A DNA stretch of 64,000 nucleotides, taken from the NCBI RefSeq assembly GCF_002266855.1, contig NZ_NGJN01000008.1, forward strand, positions 91,814 through 155,813, given 5' to 3'. The notes below the pieces were generated by a model. That model was not told the DNA's origin, searched no databases, and saw only the letters and a program-made list of their open reading frames with translations. The stretch's first letter is position 1. Each line of letters starts with the position of its first letter. A program made the position numbers and the translations under genes. Shown here piece after piece: positions 18,112-27,483 of this stretch. Origin of the DNA: Winogradskyella aurantia (GTDB lineage: Bacteria; Bacteroidota; Bacteroidia; Flavobacteriales; Flavobacteriaceae).

Positions 18112-18591
18112 ATGAGTAAAGTTGGTGTTATAATGGGAAGCAAAAGCGATTTGCCTGTAATGCAAGACGCGATTGATATATTAAAAGGATTTGATATTGA
18201 GGTAGAAGTGGATATAGTATCTGCACATCGTACACCGGACAAATTATATGACTACGGTAAAAATGCACATGGCCGCGGTATAAAGGTCATCATAGCTGGC
18301 GCTGGAGGTGCTGCTCACCTGCCCGGAATGATTGCATCCCTATCGCCTCTGCCCGTAATTGGCGTGCCTGTTAAAAGTAGTAATTCTATTGATGGCTGGG
18401 ATTCAGTTTTGTCTATTTTACAAATGCCTGGAGGTGTTCCTGTAGCGACCGTTGCTCTTAATGGTGCGAAAAATGCTGGGATTTTGGCCGCCCAAATCCT
18501 CGGTAGCTCTGACCAATGTATTCTCGATAAAATCGTGGTGTATAAAAAAGGACTAGAAGCAAAGGTTAATGAGTCAGCTCAAGACCTTTAA
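18112..18591 (+). CDS. purE: N5-carboxyaminoimidazole ribonucleotide mutase PurE
   Basis: A 159-residue class I PurE, converting N5-CAIR to CAIR. Seen: GSKSDLPVMQDA at 9-20, SAHRTPDKL with the catalytic His, and AGGAAHLPGMIASLSPLPVI. Length is typical. Translationally coupled to purK (three-base gap), so the pair performs two consecutive steps. Confidence 0.96.
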   Translation: MSKVGVIMGSKSDLPVMQDAIDILKGFDIEVEVDIVSAHRTPDKLYDYGKNAHGRGIKVIIAGAGGAAHLPGMIASLSPLPVIGVPVKSSNSIDGWDSVLSILQMPGGVPVATVALNGAKNAGILAAQILGSSDQCILDKIVVYKKGLEAKVNESAQDL

Positions 18592-18614
18592 AAGCCCTGA
18601 CCGAAGTCAAGGCT
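18591..18614 (+). terminator. Stem-loop after purE
   Basis: AAGCCCTGAC, loop CGAA, GTCAAGGCTT: ten positions with one C-A mismatch, directly at the purE stop. No U-tract follows, so intrinsic termination is uncertain. Confidence 0.35.
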
Positions 18615-18646
18615 TAAAGCTATTAATCAACCTTATCCACACGATA

Positions 18647-18670
18647 TTTGTGCTTTTAAAGATGCACAAA
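18647..18670. repeat. Inverted repeat next to a DnaA-box-like site
   Basis: TTTGTGC (18647-18653) and GCACAAA (18664-18670) form a perfect seven-base inverted repeat with a ten-base spacer. Six bases upstream is TTATCCACA (18633-18641), identical to the consensus DnaA box. One box alone does not define an origin. Confidence 0.4.
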
Positions 18671-18758
18671 GGTAACTAAAATAGGACCACTTTCTGAGTT
18701 TTTAAATTCATAAAAATCCGTTAAAATTCAGAATATCAGTAATGTATGTAAGAAATTT

Positions 18759-20804
18759 ATGACCAATAAAATCATGACCATTCTAAATAAACCTTTTGAA
18801 ACGCCCTATAATTCGGCGCCTTTCAGTCAAATAAAAAATGAAACGTTTTTACCCGCCTTTCAAAATGCAATAGCTAAAGCCAAACTTGAAATTGACGCTA
18901 TTGCATCCAATAACGAGGCTCCAACTTTTAAAAATACCATTGAAGCCCTTGATTATGCAGGTGAAGAATTAGATAGAATTTCAAGTATATTCTTTAATCT
19001 CAATTCCGCCGAAACCAATGACGCCATACAAAAAATTGCGCAAGAAGTATCACCTTTATTATCAGAGTTTAGCAACGATATCACCTTAAATGAAGCCTTG
19101 TTTAAACGCGTTAAAGCAGTCTACGATTCTAGGGCTACTTTACAATTGAGCACGGAACAAGAGACCTTACTTGATAAAAAATATAAAAGTTTCTCTAGAA
19201 ATGGGGCCAACTTACCTGAGGATAAAAAGAAAACGCTTCGTGCTATTGATAAAGAATTGAGTCAACTAAAATTGAAGTTTGGCGAGCATGTCTTAGCCGA
19301 AACCAATAAATTTGAAATGCACCTCACTGAGGAGTCTGATGTGGAAGGACTACCAGAAGGGGCTAAAGAAGCTGCAAAACATCTCGCTGAAAGCAAAGGT
19401 AAAACTGGTTGGATTATTAGTCTTGACTACCCCAGTTACATTCCGTTTATGACCTATGCAGATAACAGAATCCACAGAGAAAATTTATCAAAGGCCTTTG
19501 GAAGTAAATGTTTTAAAAAAGACTCCTTAGATAATCAAGATATTGTAAAACGAATTGCCCAGTTGCGATTTGAGCGCGCTCAGCTATTGGGTTATAAAAC
19601 CCACGCCCATTTTGTTTTGGAACAGCGAATGGCCGAAACACCAGAAAAGGTTACGGATTTTTTAAATGACCTGTTAGAAAAGGCGAAGCCTGCAGCGCTA
19701 AAAGAATTTGATAACCTCAACGCCTTTGCCAATGAGTTAGATGGCATTGACCAACTTCAAAAATGGGATTCGGCGTATTATTCCGAAAAACTGAAGCAAA
19801 AATTATTCAGCTTAGACGATGAACAATTAAAACCTTATTTCAAACTAGAAAATGTCATAAACGGTGCCTTCACAGTTGCTGAGAAGTTATTTGGACTAAG
19901 ATTTGAAGAAATACATTCTATTGATAAATACCACAAAGAGGTGTCCACCTTTAAAGTTGTAGATGCGGATAACGCCTTGGTTGCTATTTTTTATGCTGAC
20001 TTTTTTCCGAGAGCTGGCAAGCGTGATGGTGCATGGATGACCTCCTTTAAACCACAATATATTAAAAACGGCACTAATGAGCGACCCCATATTTCCATAG
20101 TCTGTAATTTTACCAAACCAACGGAAACAAAACCTTCACTATTAACTTTTAATGAAGTTACAACACTGTTCCATGAATTCGGCCATGCTTTGCACGGCAT
20201 GTTAGCGAATACGACCTATCCTAGTTTATCCGGAACTAACGTCTACTGGGACTTCGTTGAATTACCAAGTCAGATTTTAGAGAACTGGTGCTATGAGGAA
20301 GAAACCCTAAAACTATTTGCTAAGCATTATGAAACGGGTGAGGTGATTCCAATTGCTTTAGTTGAAAAAATAAAGGCCTCTGCAAACTTTTTAGAAGGAA
20401 TGAAAACCTTAAGGCAATTGAGCTTTGGGCTACTAGACATGGCCTGGCATGGTATAGACCCAAGACCTTATAATGATGTTAAGGCCCATGAGCTAGAGGC
20501 TTTCGGTGACACTAGTCTATATCCAGATATCGAAGAAAATTGCATGAGTACATCCTTTGCCCATATTTTTCAGGGCGGTTACTCTTCGGGCTATTATAGT
20601 TATAAGTGGGCTGAAGTTTTGGATGCTGATGCATTCGAGTACTTTAAACAAGAAGGTATTTTCAATAAAACGGTGGCCGATAAATTTAAGACTTATGTGT
20701 TATCTCAGGGTGGCACTGAAAATCCAATGACCTTATATAAAAAATTTAGGGGCCAAGAACCAAAGCCAGATGCCTTATTGAGACGTGCAGGCTTGTTAAA
20801 ATAG
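18759..20804 (+). CDS. M3-family metallopeptidase (peptidyl-dipeptidase/oligopeptidase type)
   Basis: A 681-residue cytoplasmic zinc peptidase of the Dcp/OpdA family, degrading short peptides. The zinc motif is HEFGHALHG (about 470-478), with the third ligand Glu in FVELPSQ about 26 residues on; FPRAGKRDGAW and GGYSSGYYSYKWAEV are family signatures near the active site. Length matches the family. There is no signal peptide. An alternative ATG 15 bases downstream would give MTILNKPFETP. Between oligopeptidase A and Dcp the sequence alone does not decide. Confidence 0.93.
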   Translation: MTNKIMTILNKPFETPYNSAPFSQIKNETFLPAFQNAIAKAKLEIDAIASNNEAPTFKNTIEALDYAGEELDRISSIFFNLNSAETNDAIQKIAQEVSPLLSEFSNDITLNEALFKRVKAVYDSRATLQLSTEQETLLDKKYKSFSRNGANLPEDKKKTLRAIDKELSQLKLKFGEHVLAETNKFEMHLTEESDVEGLPEGAKEAAKHLAESKGKTGWIISLDYPSYIPFMTYADNRIHRENLSKAFGSKCFKKDSLDNQDIVKRIAQLRFERAQLLGYKTHAHFVLEQRMAETPEKVTDFLNDLLEKAKPAALKEFDNLNAFANELDGIDQLQKWDSAYYSEKLKQKLFSLDDEQLKPYFKLENVINGAFTVAEKLFGLRFEEIHSIDKYHKEVSTFKVVDADNALVAIFYADFFPRAGKRDGAWMTSFKPQYIKNGTNERPHISIVCNFTKPTETKPSLLTFNEVTTLFHEFGHALHGMLANTTYPSLSGTNVYWDFVELPSQILENWCYEEETLKLFAKHYETGEVIPIALVEKIKASANFLEGMKTLRQLSFGLLDMAWHGIDPRPYNDVKAHELEAFGDTSLYPDIEENCMSTSFAHIFQGGYSSGYYSYKWAEVLDADAFEYFKQEGIFNKTVADKFKTYVLSQGGTENPMTLYKKFRGQEPKPDALLRRAGLLK

Positions 20805-20829
20805 ACTACAGAATGTCGTTTATTTAATC

Positions 20830-20837
20830 TATTTTTG
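20830..20837 (+). promoter_or_regulatory. Candidate -7 element of the ECF sigma gene
   Basis: TATTTTTG matches TAnnTTTG 19 bases ahead of the ATG at 20857; a purine-rich AAGGAAGGA ribosome-binding site follows. No -33 TTTG found. The housekeeping-type element argues against strict autoregulation. Confidence 0.45.
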
Positions 20838-20856
20838 AAAAAGGAAGGACATTAAA

Positions 20857-21414
20857 ATGCCAAAGCATCAACTAGACCCTAATACTTGGATACAGTTATA
20901 TTCAGACTACCTCTTTAATTACACAATTTCTCGTGTCAACGACAAGGAAGTTGCTAAAGATTTGGTCTCTGAAACCTTCTTGGCCGCACTTAAGTCTATG
21001 AAAAACTTTAAGGGCGAAGCAAGTGAACGCACTTGGTTAACCTCTATATTAAAACGCAAAGTAATAGACCATTACCGCAAAATAAATTCCAAAAAAGGCA
21101 AAGCTGAAGTACGTATGGCCTTAAATGATAATCTTGAAAATGACGGAGGTGATTGGCTTGAAGAACGCGTTGCAGACCCTTTCGATAAAACTGCTGAAGA
21201 TAAATTAGAAAATTCTGAATTGAAAGATGCTATATTTAATTGTCTTGGTAAACTTCCTGAAAAACAAGCAGAGGTATTTAAGATGAAGACAATCTTAGGA
21301 TACGAAACAGAAACGATTTGTAATGAATTGGACATCACTGCGTCTAATCTTTGGGTGCTTATTCATAGGGCAAGAACATCCCTAGCTAGTTGCCTAGAAA
21401 AAAATTGGTTTTAA
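20857..21414 (+). CDS. ECF-type RNA polymerase sigma factor
   Basis: A 185-residue sigma-70-family protein with only regions 2 and 4. Region 2 at about 15-80 includes DKEVAKDLVSETFLAALKSM and RTWLTSILKRKVIDHYRK. Region 4 at about 125-180 includes LPEKQAEVFKMKTILGYETE and ASNLWVLIHRARTSLASCL. An acidic linker of about 45 residues joins them. The next gene starts three bases after the stop and encodes a zinc-binding anti-sigma-like protein, the usual arrangement for an ECF/anti-sigma pair. Target genes unknown. Confidence 0.93.
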   Translation: MPKHQLDPNTWIQLYSDYLFNYTISRVNDKEVAKDLVSETFLAALKSMKNFKGEASERTWLTSILKRKVIDHYRKINSKKGKAEVRMALNDNLENDGGDWLEERVADPFDKTAEDKLENSELKDAIFNCLGKLPEKQAEVFKMKTILGYETETICNELDITASNLWVLIHRARTSLASCLEKNWF

Positions 21415-21417
21415 TTT

Positions 21418-21669
21418 ATGGGGTTATTTAACATAAAATGTAATCAGGCTGGACACATATGCGATAAGAGCCAATACGACGAGGCCAAATTTTGGGAGAT
21501 CCTCAAACTTAAGATTCATCATCTCTATTGTGAGGTGTGCAGAAAGCATTCCAAGCGCAATGCAACATTGACCCAACTTGTCAAATCCTCTAAAATCGAG
21601 ATACTAGACCAACAAACCAAAGAAGATATTCAACGTCAATTCCAAAAAGAATTAGCCAAGCATCAATAA
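21418..21669 (+). CDS. Small soluble ZAS-type zinc anti-sigma factor candidate
   Basis: An 83-residue protein, no membrane segment and no signal peptide. Cys8, His34, Cys38 and Cys41 (HHLYCEVC) give spacings of 26, 4 and 3, the pattern of the zinc-binding anti-sigma domain in RsrA-like redox-sensing factors; Cys15 and His13 are additional candidates. The rest is a helical, charged tail, as in proteins that wrap around a sigma factor. It starts three bases after the ECF sigma gene. Role inferred from motif and context. Its 3' end overlaps the convergent UbiA-like gene by 18 bases. Confidence 0.72.
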   Translation: MGLFNIKCNQAGHICDKSQYDEAKFWEILKLKIHHLYCEVCRKHSKRNATLTQLVKSSKIEILDQQTKEDIQRQFQKELAKHQ

Positions 21670-22485
21670 AACTATAAGCCACAGTATAGGAAGACCCTCT
21701 ACCCAAAATGCGCTGTAGTATTTCGATTGACTTTTATTAGAAAACACCAACAGCACAAGCGTGATTGCTGTTATCAGCACGATGGAGATTACATCAATTC
21801 TAGACAGGTTTTTTTTCAAAAATTCTAACATTAAAAACACCATTAACATAAAAACACCTATAATCTTCGTATTTCTTACACCTATTTTCTGAGGTATTGT
21901 GGCCAGCCTTAAATTATCATAATTTAAATCCCTAATCTCAAAAGGGAGCATTAATACCAAAACGAATAAAAAGCGCTGAACCATAGTTGTCACAATATTT
22001 GAATCGATTGCAACTGAGGCATTCATTACAGGTATGAGAACTGTAGCCATTGTCCAAACCAGGGCAATTACATAAATTTTGATACCACTTATTTCTCTCA
22101 AATTTCTATGATCGTCAAATAATAGTCTTTTAGGTATTAAAGGAATAGCATAAAGAAAAGTAATTATGCCCAAAACACCTATTAAAACAAAGGTTTGACT
22201 CTGTAGTCTAGCCAAGTAAAATAACATAGCACCCAAAGCCACTAAAGATAAAAATTGAATAGCCCCAAGCGAGGTGGCTAACTTTCGATGATGAAATTTT
22301 ACAAAACCAAAATACTTCACAAAATTATAAGCCACAATAGTCGCAAAAAACACAAAATACAAGCTGTTTTCATCATAGGATAAATTAAACCGAATAAGGG
22401 TAATCCGCGTAAGCGCATAAACTGCTATTGCTACATGTATACTGCTATTGATATAAAAATTAAATAAGCCTTTCAAATACTTCAC
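21652..22485 (-). CDS. UbiA-like multi-spanning membrane protein
   Basis: A 277-residue protein with about eight to nine membrane segments and the layout of the UbiA prenyltransferase superfamily. The second Asp-rich motif is present as RDLNYD (about 190), but the first reads NFVKYFG, with Tyr where the family has Asp. Classical prenyl-diphosphate chemistry is therefore doubtful (inference). The start must be GTG at 22485: an upstream stop leaves no ATG, and the segment MKYLKGLFNFYINSSIH fits a membrane-protein N-terminus. Function unknown. Confidence 0.65.
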   Translation of the reverse strand: MKYLKGLFNFYINSSIHVAIAVYALTRITLIRFNLSYDENSLYFVFFATIVAYNFVKYFGFVKFHHRKLATSLGAIQFLSLVALGAMLFYLARLQSQTFVLIGVLGIITFLYAIPLIPKRLLFDDHRNLREISGIKIYVIALVWTMATVLIPVMNASVAIDSNIVTTMVQRFLFVLVLMLPFEIRDLNYDNLRLATIPQKIGVRNTKIIGVFMLMVFLMLEFLKKNLSRIDVISIVLITAITLVLLVFSNKSQSKYYSAFWVEGLPILWLIVLLMLG

Positions 22486-22571
22486 TTGGTAAAAGTAATT
22501 AAAGTGTTAATAAGAGCCGGTTTCGGTTAAAAACTTTAGTATTCCTTAACGAAATAAAATAGGTAAATGCG

Positions 22572-22579
22572 TATTTTTG
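22572..22579 (+). promoter_or_regulatory. Candidate -7 element of gcvP
   Basis: TATTTTTG matches TAnnTTTG 29 bases ahead of the gcvP ATG. No glycine-riboswitch fold is evident in the short leader. Confidence 0.45.
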
Positions 22580-22608
22580 CACTTTAAAAAATTAAGCGAA
22601 TAAAAGGA

Positions 22609-25458
22609 ATGGATACAACCTCTTTTGCATTAAGACACATTGGCCCACGTCGGGAAGAACAAAAAGCCATGCTCAACACCATTGGTGTTACTAGTATAGA
22701 ACAATTGGTATCTGAAACTGTACCTTCTGAAATCCGTCTGAAAAAAGACTTAGACTTAGATGAGGCCATGAGTGAGCAAGAGTATTTAGAGCACATTTAT
22801 GAACTGTCCCAGCTTAATAAAGTCTTTAAAACCTACATTGGACTGGGATATCATCCTACAAACTTACCCGCGGTAATCCAACGTAACATCTTGGAAAATC
22901 CGGGTTGGTATACGGCTTATACACCTTACCAGGCAGAAATAGCCCAGGGAAGACTTGAGGCTCTTTTAAATTTTCAGACCATGGTTATTGACCTAACTGG
23001 GATGGAAATTTCCAATGCGTCATTACTTGATGAAAGTACTGCGGCTGCGGAAGCCATGGCGTTGTTATTTGCTGTAAGAGAGCGTGATCAGAAGAAAGAT
23101 GGCGTCAATAAATTCTTCGTTTCAGATACAATTTTACCACAAACGCTATCACTATTAGAAACACGAGCTACGCCTATAGGCATTGAATTAGTTATTGGTA
23201 ATGAGACAGAGTTTGACTATTCTAACAAGTACTTCGGAGCTCTTTTGCAGTACCCGGGAAAAGATGGCCAGATTACAGATATTAAAACCTTTATAGAAAA
23301 AGCAAATGCTGCTCAAATTAAAGTGGCAGTAGCAGCCGATATTTTAAGCTTAATTAAACTAGAAGCACCAGGTAAATTTGGAGCCGATATCGTTGTTGGC
23401 ACCACCCAACGTTTTGGGATTCCAATGGGTTACGGCGGGCCACATGCAGCTTATTTTGCTACAAAAGAAGCCTATAAGCGTTTCCTACCTGGACGCATCA
23501 TCGGTGTTACACGAGATATGAATGGCAACCGTGCGCTGCGTATGGCTTTGCAAACACGCGAGCAACACATCAAGCGCGACAAGGCCACATCCAATATTTG
23601 CACAGCGCAAGTATTATTAGCTGTAATGGCTGGAATGTATGCTGTCTATCACGGTCCTAAAGGTCTCGAGTTTATTGCTAATAAAGTGACTAATTCTGCA
23701 GCTACACTAGCTGAGGCCCTAGAAAGTTTAGGTATCCCACAAATAAATACCCATTACTTTGATACCCTTCAATTAAAGGCAAATGCCGCAAATGTGCGCT
23801 CAGTTGCAGAAGCCCACAAGATAAATTTTTACTATCCAGATGCTGAGACAGTAACTATTTCCTTAAATGAGACTACTTCCATTTCAGATTTAAATGATAT
23901 CATCTCCATTTTTGAAGAGGTTACAGGAAAAACAACCGATAAAATCACATCGCTTTTAAATGAGAACACCATTCCTGGAGCTTTAAAACGCCAAACAGAC
24001 TTCTTAACGTTTGATGTTTTTAATTCCTACCATTCCGAAACGGAATTAATGCGATATATCAAGCGACTAGAGCGAAAAGATTTAGCCCTGAATCATTCAA
24101 TGATTTCCTTAGGCTCATGTACAATGAAATTAAATGCCGCTTCTGAAATGTTGCCACTAAGCTGGAATAGCTGGGGCAATATGCATCCATTTGTACCCAT
24201 TGCGCAAGCAAAAGGTTATACAACCATGCTAAAGGCATTAGAAAAACAGTTAACGGAAATTACAGGATTTGCTGGTACTTCGCTGCAGCCTAACTCTGGC
24301 GCACAAGGCGAATTTGCCGGATTGATGGTTATTAGAGCCTATCATCATTCTAGAGGTGATGACCATAGAAATATTTGTTTGATCCCCTCCTCTGCACATG
24401 GCACTAACCCAGCAAGTGCGGTAATGGCTGGTATGAAAGTCGTAGTTACTAAAGCCTCAGAAGACGGCAATATTGATGTTGACGATTTGCGAGCTAAAGC
24501 AGAATTGCACAAGGACAACTTAGCTGCTTTAATGATTACTTATCCGTCTACACATGGCGTTTATGAATCAGCAATTAAAGAGATTACGCAAATCATCCAT
24601 GACAATGGCGGACAAGTTTACATGGATGGTGCAAATATGAACGCACAAGTAGGTTTAACAAACCCAGGAAATATTGGTGCAGACGTTTGCCATCTTAATT
24701 TACATAAAACATTTGCAATACCTCATGGTGGTGGTGGCCCAGGCGTAGGTCCAATTTGCGTTGCCAAACAATTGGTCCCCTTCCTACCAGGAAACCCTAT
24801 TATAGAAACCGGTGGCAATCAAGCTATAACGTCGATATCAGCAGCACCCTTTGGTTCTTCTTTAGCATGTATTATTTCGTACGGTTACATAAAGATGTTG
24901 GGTGCTAAAGGCTTAAAGCAAGCAACTGAAGTAGCCATATTAAATGCCAATTATATTAAAGAACGTCTAGAAGGTCACTACAAAACGCTATATACTGGAG
25001 AACACGGTAGAGCTGCACATGAGATGATCATAGACTGTCGCTCATTTAAGTCACACGGTATTGAAGTGGTTGATATAGCAAAGCGCCTAATGGACTATGG
25101 GTTTCATGCACCAACCGTATCATTCCCTGTGGCTGGCACCATGATGATAGAACCAACAGAAAGCGAAAGCAAAGCTGAAATGGATCGTTTTTGTGATGCT
25201 ATGATTGCTATCCGTCAAGAAATTGATGCAGTTTCTGCGGACGACCCTAATAGTACTCTGAAAAATGCACCACATACGTTGGATATGTTGACCTCAGACG
25301 AATGGTTATTCCCTTATTCAAGGGAAAAGGCTGCATTCCCATTAGACTATGTTAGAGACAACAAATTTTGGCCCACCGTAAGACGGGTTGACGAAGCCTA
25401 CGGGGACAGAAATCTTATTTGTAGTTGTGCGCCAATTGAAGATTATATTGAAGCATAG
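22609..25458 (+). CDS. gcvP: Glycine dehydrogenase (decarboxylating), P-protein
   Basis: A 949-residue PLP enzyme, the P-protein of the glycine cleavage system, which decarboxylates glycine and passes the aminomethyl group to lipoyl H-protein. Both halves of the single-chain form are present. The N-terminal half includes [20 protein letters not shown] (about 83); the C-terminal half has the PLP-lysine segment [17 protein letters not shown] (about 695). Length is typical of the fused form. The gene is monocistronic: own promoter and a strong terminator at 25475-25505. The gcvT and gcvH genes are not in this window. Confidence 0.97.
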   Translation: MDTTSFALRHIGPRREEQKAMLNTIGVTSIEQLVSETVPSEIRLKKDLDLDEAMSEQEYLEHIYELSQLNKVFKTYIGLGYHPTNLPAVIQRNILENPGWYTAYTPYQAEIAQGRLEALLNFQTMVIDLTGMEISNASLLDESTAAAEAMALLFAVRERDQKKDGVNKFFVSDTILPQTLSLLETRATPIGIELVIGNETEFDYSNKYFGALLQYPGKDGQITDIKTFIEKANAAQIKVAVAADILSLIKLEAPGKFGADIVVGTTQRFGIPMGYGGPHAAYFATKEAYKRFLPGRIIGVTRDMNGNRALRMALQTREQHIKRDKATSNICTAQVLLAVMAGMYAVYHGPKGLEFIANKVTNSAATLAEALESLGIPQINTHYFDTLQLKANAANVRSVAEAHKINFYYPDAETVTISLNETTSISDLNDIISIFEEVTGKTTDKITSLLNENTIPGALKRQTDFLTFDVFNSYHSETELMRYIKRLERKDLALNHSMISLGSCTMKLNAASEMLPLSWNSWGNMHPFVPIAQAKGYTTMLKALEKQLTEITGFAGTSLQPNSGAQGEFAGLMVIRAYHHSRGDDHRNICLIPSSAHGTNPASAVMAGMKVVVTKASEDGNIDVDDLRAKAELHKDNLAALMITYPSTHGVYESAIKEITQIIHDNGGQVYMDGANMNAQVGLTNPGNIGADVCHLNLHKTFAIPHGGGGPGVGPICVAKQLVPFLPGNPIIETGGNQAITSISAAPFGSSLACIISYGYIKMLGAKGLKQATEVAILNANYIKERLEGHYKTLYTGEHGRAAHEMIIDCRSFKSHGIEVVDIAKRLMDYGFHAPTVSFPVAGTMMIEPTESESKAEMDRFCDAMIAIRQEIDAVSADDPNSTLKNAPHTLDMLTSDEWLFPYSREKAAFPLDYVRDNKFWPTVRRVDEAYGDRNLICSCAPIEDYIEA

Positions 25459-25474
25459 CCAAATAATTTTAAAT

Positions 25475-25505
25475 AAAAAAAGCGTTCAAATAGAACGCTT
25501 TTTTT
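25475..25505 (+). terminator. Intrinsic terminator after gcvP
   Basis: Stem AGCGTTC/GAACGCT, loop AAATA, flanked by an A-run and followed by seven or more T residues. Begins 16 bases after the gcvP stop. Confidence 0.9.
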
Positions 25506-25549
25506 ACAATATTGATAGCTTTTTTAGAGTATTCTAAGAATTTTTTAAA

Positions 25550-25591
25550 AATCTGATTTTTATGCAGTCAAAAAACATAAAAAATCAGATT
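25550..25591. repeat. Long AT-rich inverted repeat ahead of the ketoacyl synthase III-like gene
   Basis: Left arm AATCTGATTTTTATG (25550-25564) and right arm CATAAAAAATCAGATT (25576-25591) pair over 15 bases with one bulged A, spacer 11 bases. It sits 39 bases ahead of the ATG at 25631 and is separate from the gcvP terminator. It lacks the GC-rich stem of a terminator. Could be a regulator-binding site or a 5' leader structure. Confidence 0.6.
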
Positions 25592-25630
25592 ATTAGTTAG
25601 TTTAGTAAATCAAATTTAACAAAATAAGGT

Positions 25631-26689
25631 ATGGCCATTCGAATTACAGGAACGGGAAGTTATATCCCAAAGTCTATCGAGAAGAATGAAGATTTTTACC
25701 AACACGAATTTTTAAATGCTGATGGTTCGTCAATAAACAATCCCAATGAAGTTATTGTAGAAAAATTCGAATCCATTACGGGCATATTTGAACGCCGTTA
25801 CGCAGACAAGCAATTGGTATCTTCTGATTTGGGATTTCTCGCCGCTCAAAAAGCCATTGACGATGCTAAAATTGACCCAGAAAGTATTGACTACATCATC
25901 TGTGCCCATAATTTTGGTGATGTTAGATACAACACTGTTCAAAGTGATATTTTGCCTTGTTTAGCTTCTCGAATAAAACATCGATTACGTATAAAAAACC
26001 CTAAATGTGTGGCTTATGATATACTATTTGGATGTCCTGGTTGGATTGAGGGTGTTATTCAGGCGCAAGCATTTATTAAAGCCGGAATGGCCAAACGTTG
26101 TCTTGTGATTGGAACAGAAACCTTATCACGCGTCGTGGACAAACACGATAGAGATTCCATGATTTATTCTGATGGTGCTGGTGCTAGCATTATTGAGCTT
26201 AGTGATGAAGAAGGTGGCATTCTTGCTCATGAGTCGGCTTCTTTCACTTATGATGAAGCTTACTATCTGTACTTTGGAAGCTCAAACAATAAGGATTTAT
26301 CTCCGGATACGCGTTATATAAAAATGCACGGACGTAAAATTTATGAGTTTGCCCTAACGAATGTAGCACAAGCCATGAAGGATTGCCTAGAGGAAAGTGG
26401 TATAGATATATCTGAAGTTAAAAAAGTGCTTATTCACCAAGCAAACGAAAAAATGGATGAAGCCATTGTAAAACGTTTTTATAAATTATTCAATGCGGAA
26501 GCACCTAAAGATGTTATGCCTATGAGCATCCATAAATTAGGGAATAGCTCAGTGGCAACCGTACCAACCTTATTTGATCTCATTAGAAATGGCAAACTAG
26601 GAGATCAGAAAATTAACAAAGGAGATGCTATCATTTTTGCTTCAGTAGGTGCGGGCATGCATATTAATGCCATAGTTTATAAATACTAA
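25631..26689 (+). CDS. 3-oxoacyl-ACP synthase III (FabH/KAS III) family protein
   Basis: A 352-residue thiolase-fold condensing enzyme. The KAS III triad is seen: Cys in LFGCPGW (about 136), His in VLIHQANEKM (about 275) and Asn in KLGNSSVAT (about 304). It has a longer N-terminal part than typical FabH (SSINNPNEVIVEKFESITGI). The essential fabH of fatty-acid synthesis usually sits beside plsX/rpmF; here the neighbours are proC, a methyltransferase and a glycosyltransferase, so this may be a specialised paralogue (inference). It starts a probable four-gene unit. Confidence 0.85.
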   Translation: MAIRITGTGSYIPKSIEKNEDFYQHEFLNADGSSINNPNEVIVEKFESITGIFERRYADKQLVSSDLGFLAAQKAIDDAKIDPESIDYIICAHNFGDVRYNTVQSDILPCLASRIKHRLRIKNPKCVAYDILFGCPGWIEGVIQAQAFIKAGMAKRCLVIGTETLSRVVDKHDRDSMIYSDGAGASIIELSDEEGGILAHESASFTYDEAYYLYFGSSNNKDLSPDTRYIKMHGRKIYEFALTNVAQAMKDCLEESGIDISEVKKVLIHQANEKMDEAIVKRFYKLFNAEAPKDVMPMSIHKLGNSSVATVPTLFDLIRNGKLGDQKINKGDAIIFASVGAGMHINAIVYKY

Positions 26690-26691
26690 AA

Positions 26692-27480
26692 ATGAATGGT
26701 AAAATAGCAATAATCGGCGGGGGCAATCTAGGTCAAGCTATAGCCTCGGGACTATTGTCAGACGGCCATAAACCAGAAAATCTTACCATTACGCGTCATC
26801 ATACTCACCTCCTTTCAAGTTTTGAATCACAAGGAGTTGGCATTACCGCTGATAATAAAAAAGCTGTTACATCCGCAGATATTATCATTATAGCTGTAAA
26901 ACCTTACAAGATGGAAAGTGTCTTGAAAGATATTGCTTCAGAAATCACCAATAATCACTTAGTAATTTCTGTGGTAAGTGATTTCAAGATTGAGGCTATT
27001 TTGTCGCAATTAACAAATAAACCGGCGGTTTTTCGAGCTATGCCTAACACCGCGGCATCCGTAAATGAATCAATGACTTGCATAGCTTCATCTAATGCTT
27101 CAGAAAAAGATACCAAATCAGTAGTTGAAATTTTTGATGCCCTTGGTAAAACAATCTCAATAGATGAGCAACTCATGGACGCTGCAACTGTGCTCGGAGC
27201 TTGTGGAATTGCCTTTGTCCTAAGGTTTATTCGGGGTATGATTCAAGGTGGTATTGAAATTGGTTTTGATGCCAAAACAGCAACGGCTATAGCAACCCAA
27301 ACCGTAAGAGGCGCTAGTGAATTACTCATAGAACACAAAAATCATCCAGAGGCAGAAATTGATAAGGTAACAACACCAAAAGGTTGTACTATTGCTGGCC
27401 TAAATGAAATGGAGCATTGTGGTTTTTCTTCAGCCTTAATAAAGGGAATTAAAACATCCTATAACAACATTGAGGCTTAA
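26692..27480 (+). CDS. proC: Pyrroline-5-carboxylate reductase
   Basis: A 262-residue NAD(P)H-dependent enzyme for the last step of proline biosynthesis. Rossmann motif IAIIGGGNLGQAIASGL (about 4-20); PNTAASVNESMTCI matches the conserved PNTP region with an Ala for Pro; the C-terminal signature TTPKGCTIAGLNEME has KGC where most ProC have GGT. It starts two bases after the ketoacyl synthase stop. The changes in two conserved positions leave a small doubt about substrate. Confidence 0.88.
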   Translation: MNGKIAIIGGGNLGQAIASGLLSDGHKPENLTITRHHTHLLSSFESQGVGITADNKKAVTSADIIIIAVKPYKMESVLKDIASEITNNHLVISVVSDFKIEAILSQLTNKPAVFRAMPNTAASVNESMTCIASSNASEKDTKSVVEIFDALGKTISIDEQLMDAATVLGACGIAFVLRFIRGMIQGGIEIGFDAKTATAIATQTVRGASELLIEHKNHPEAEIDKVTTPKGCTIAGLNEMEHCGFSSALIKGIKTSYNNIEA

Positions 27481-27483
27481 TCT

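Noticed and set aside
18592..18758. Possible replication origin in the purE-peptidase gap
   Set aside because: Only one DnaA box, no AT-rich unwinding array and no dnaA or other origin-linked gene nearby.
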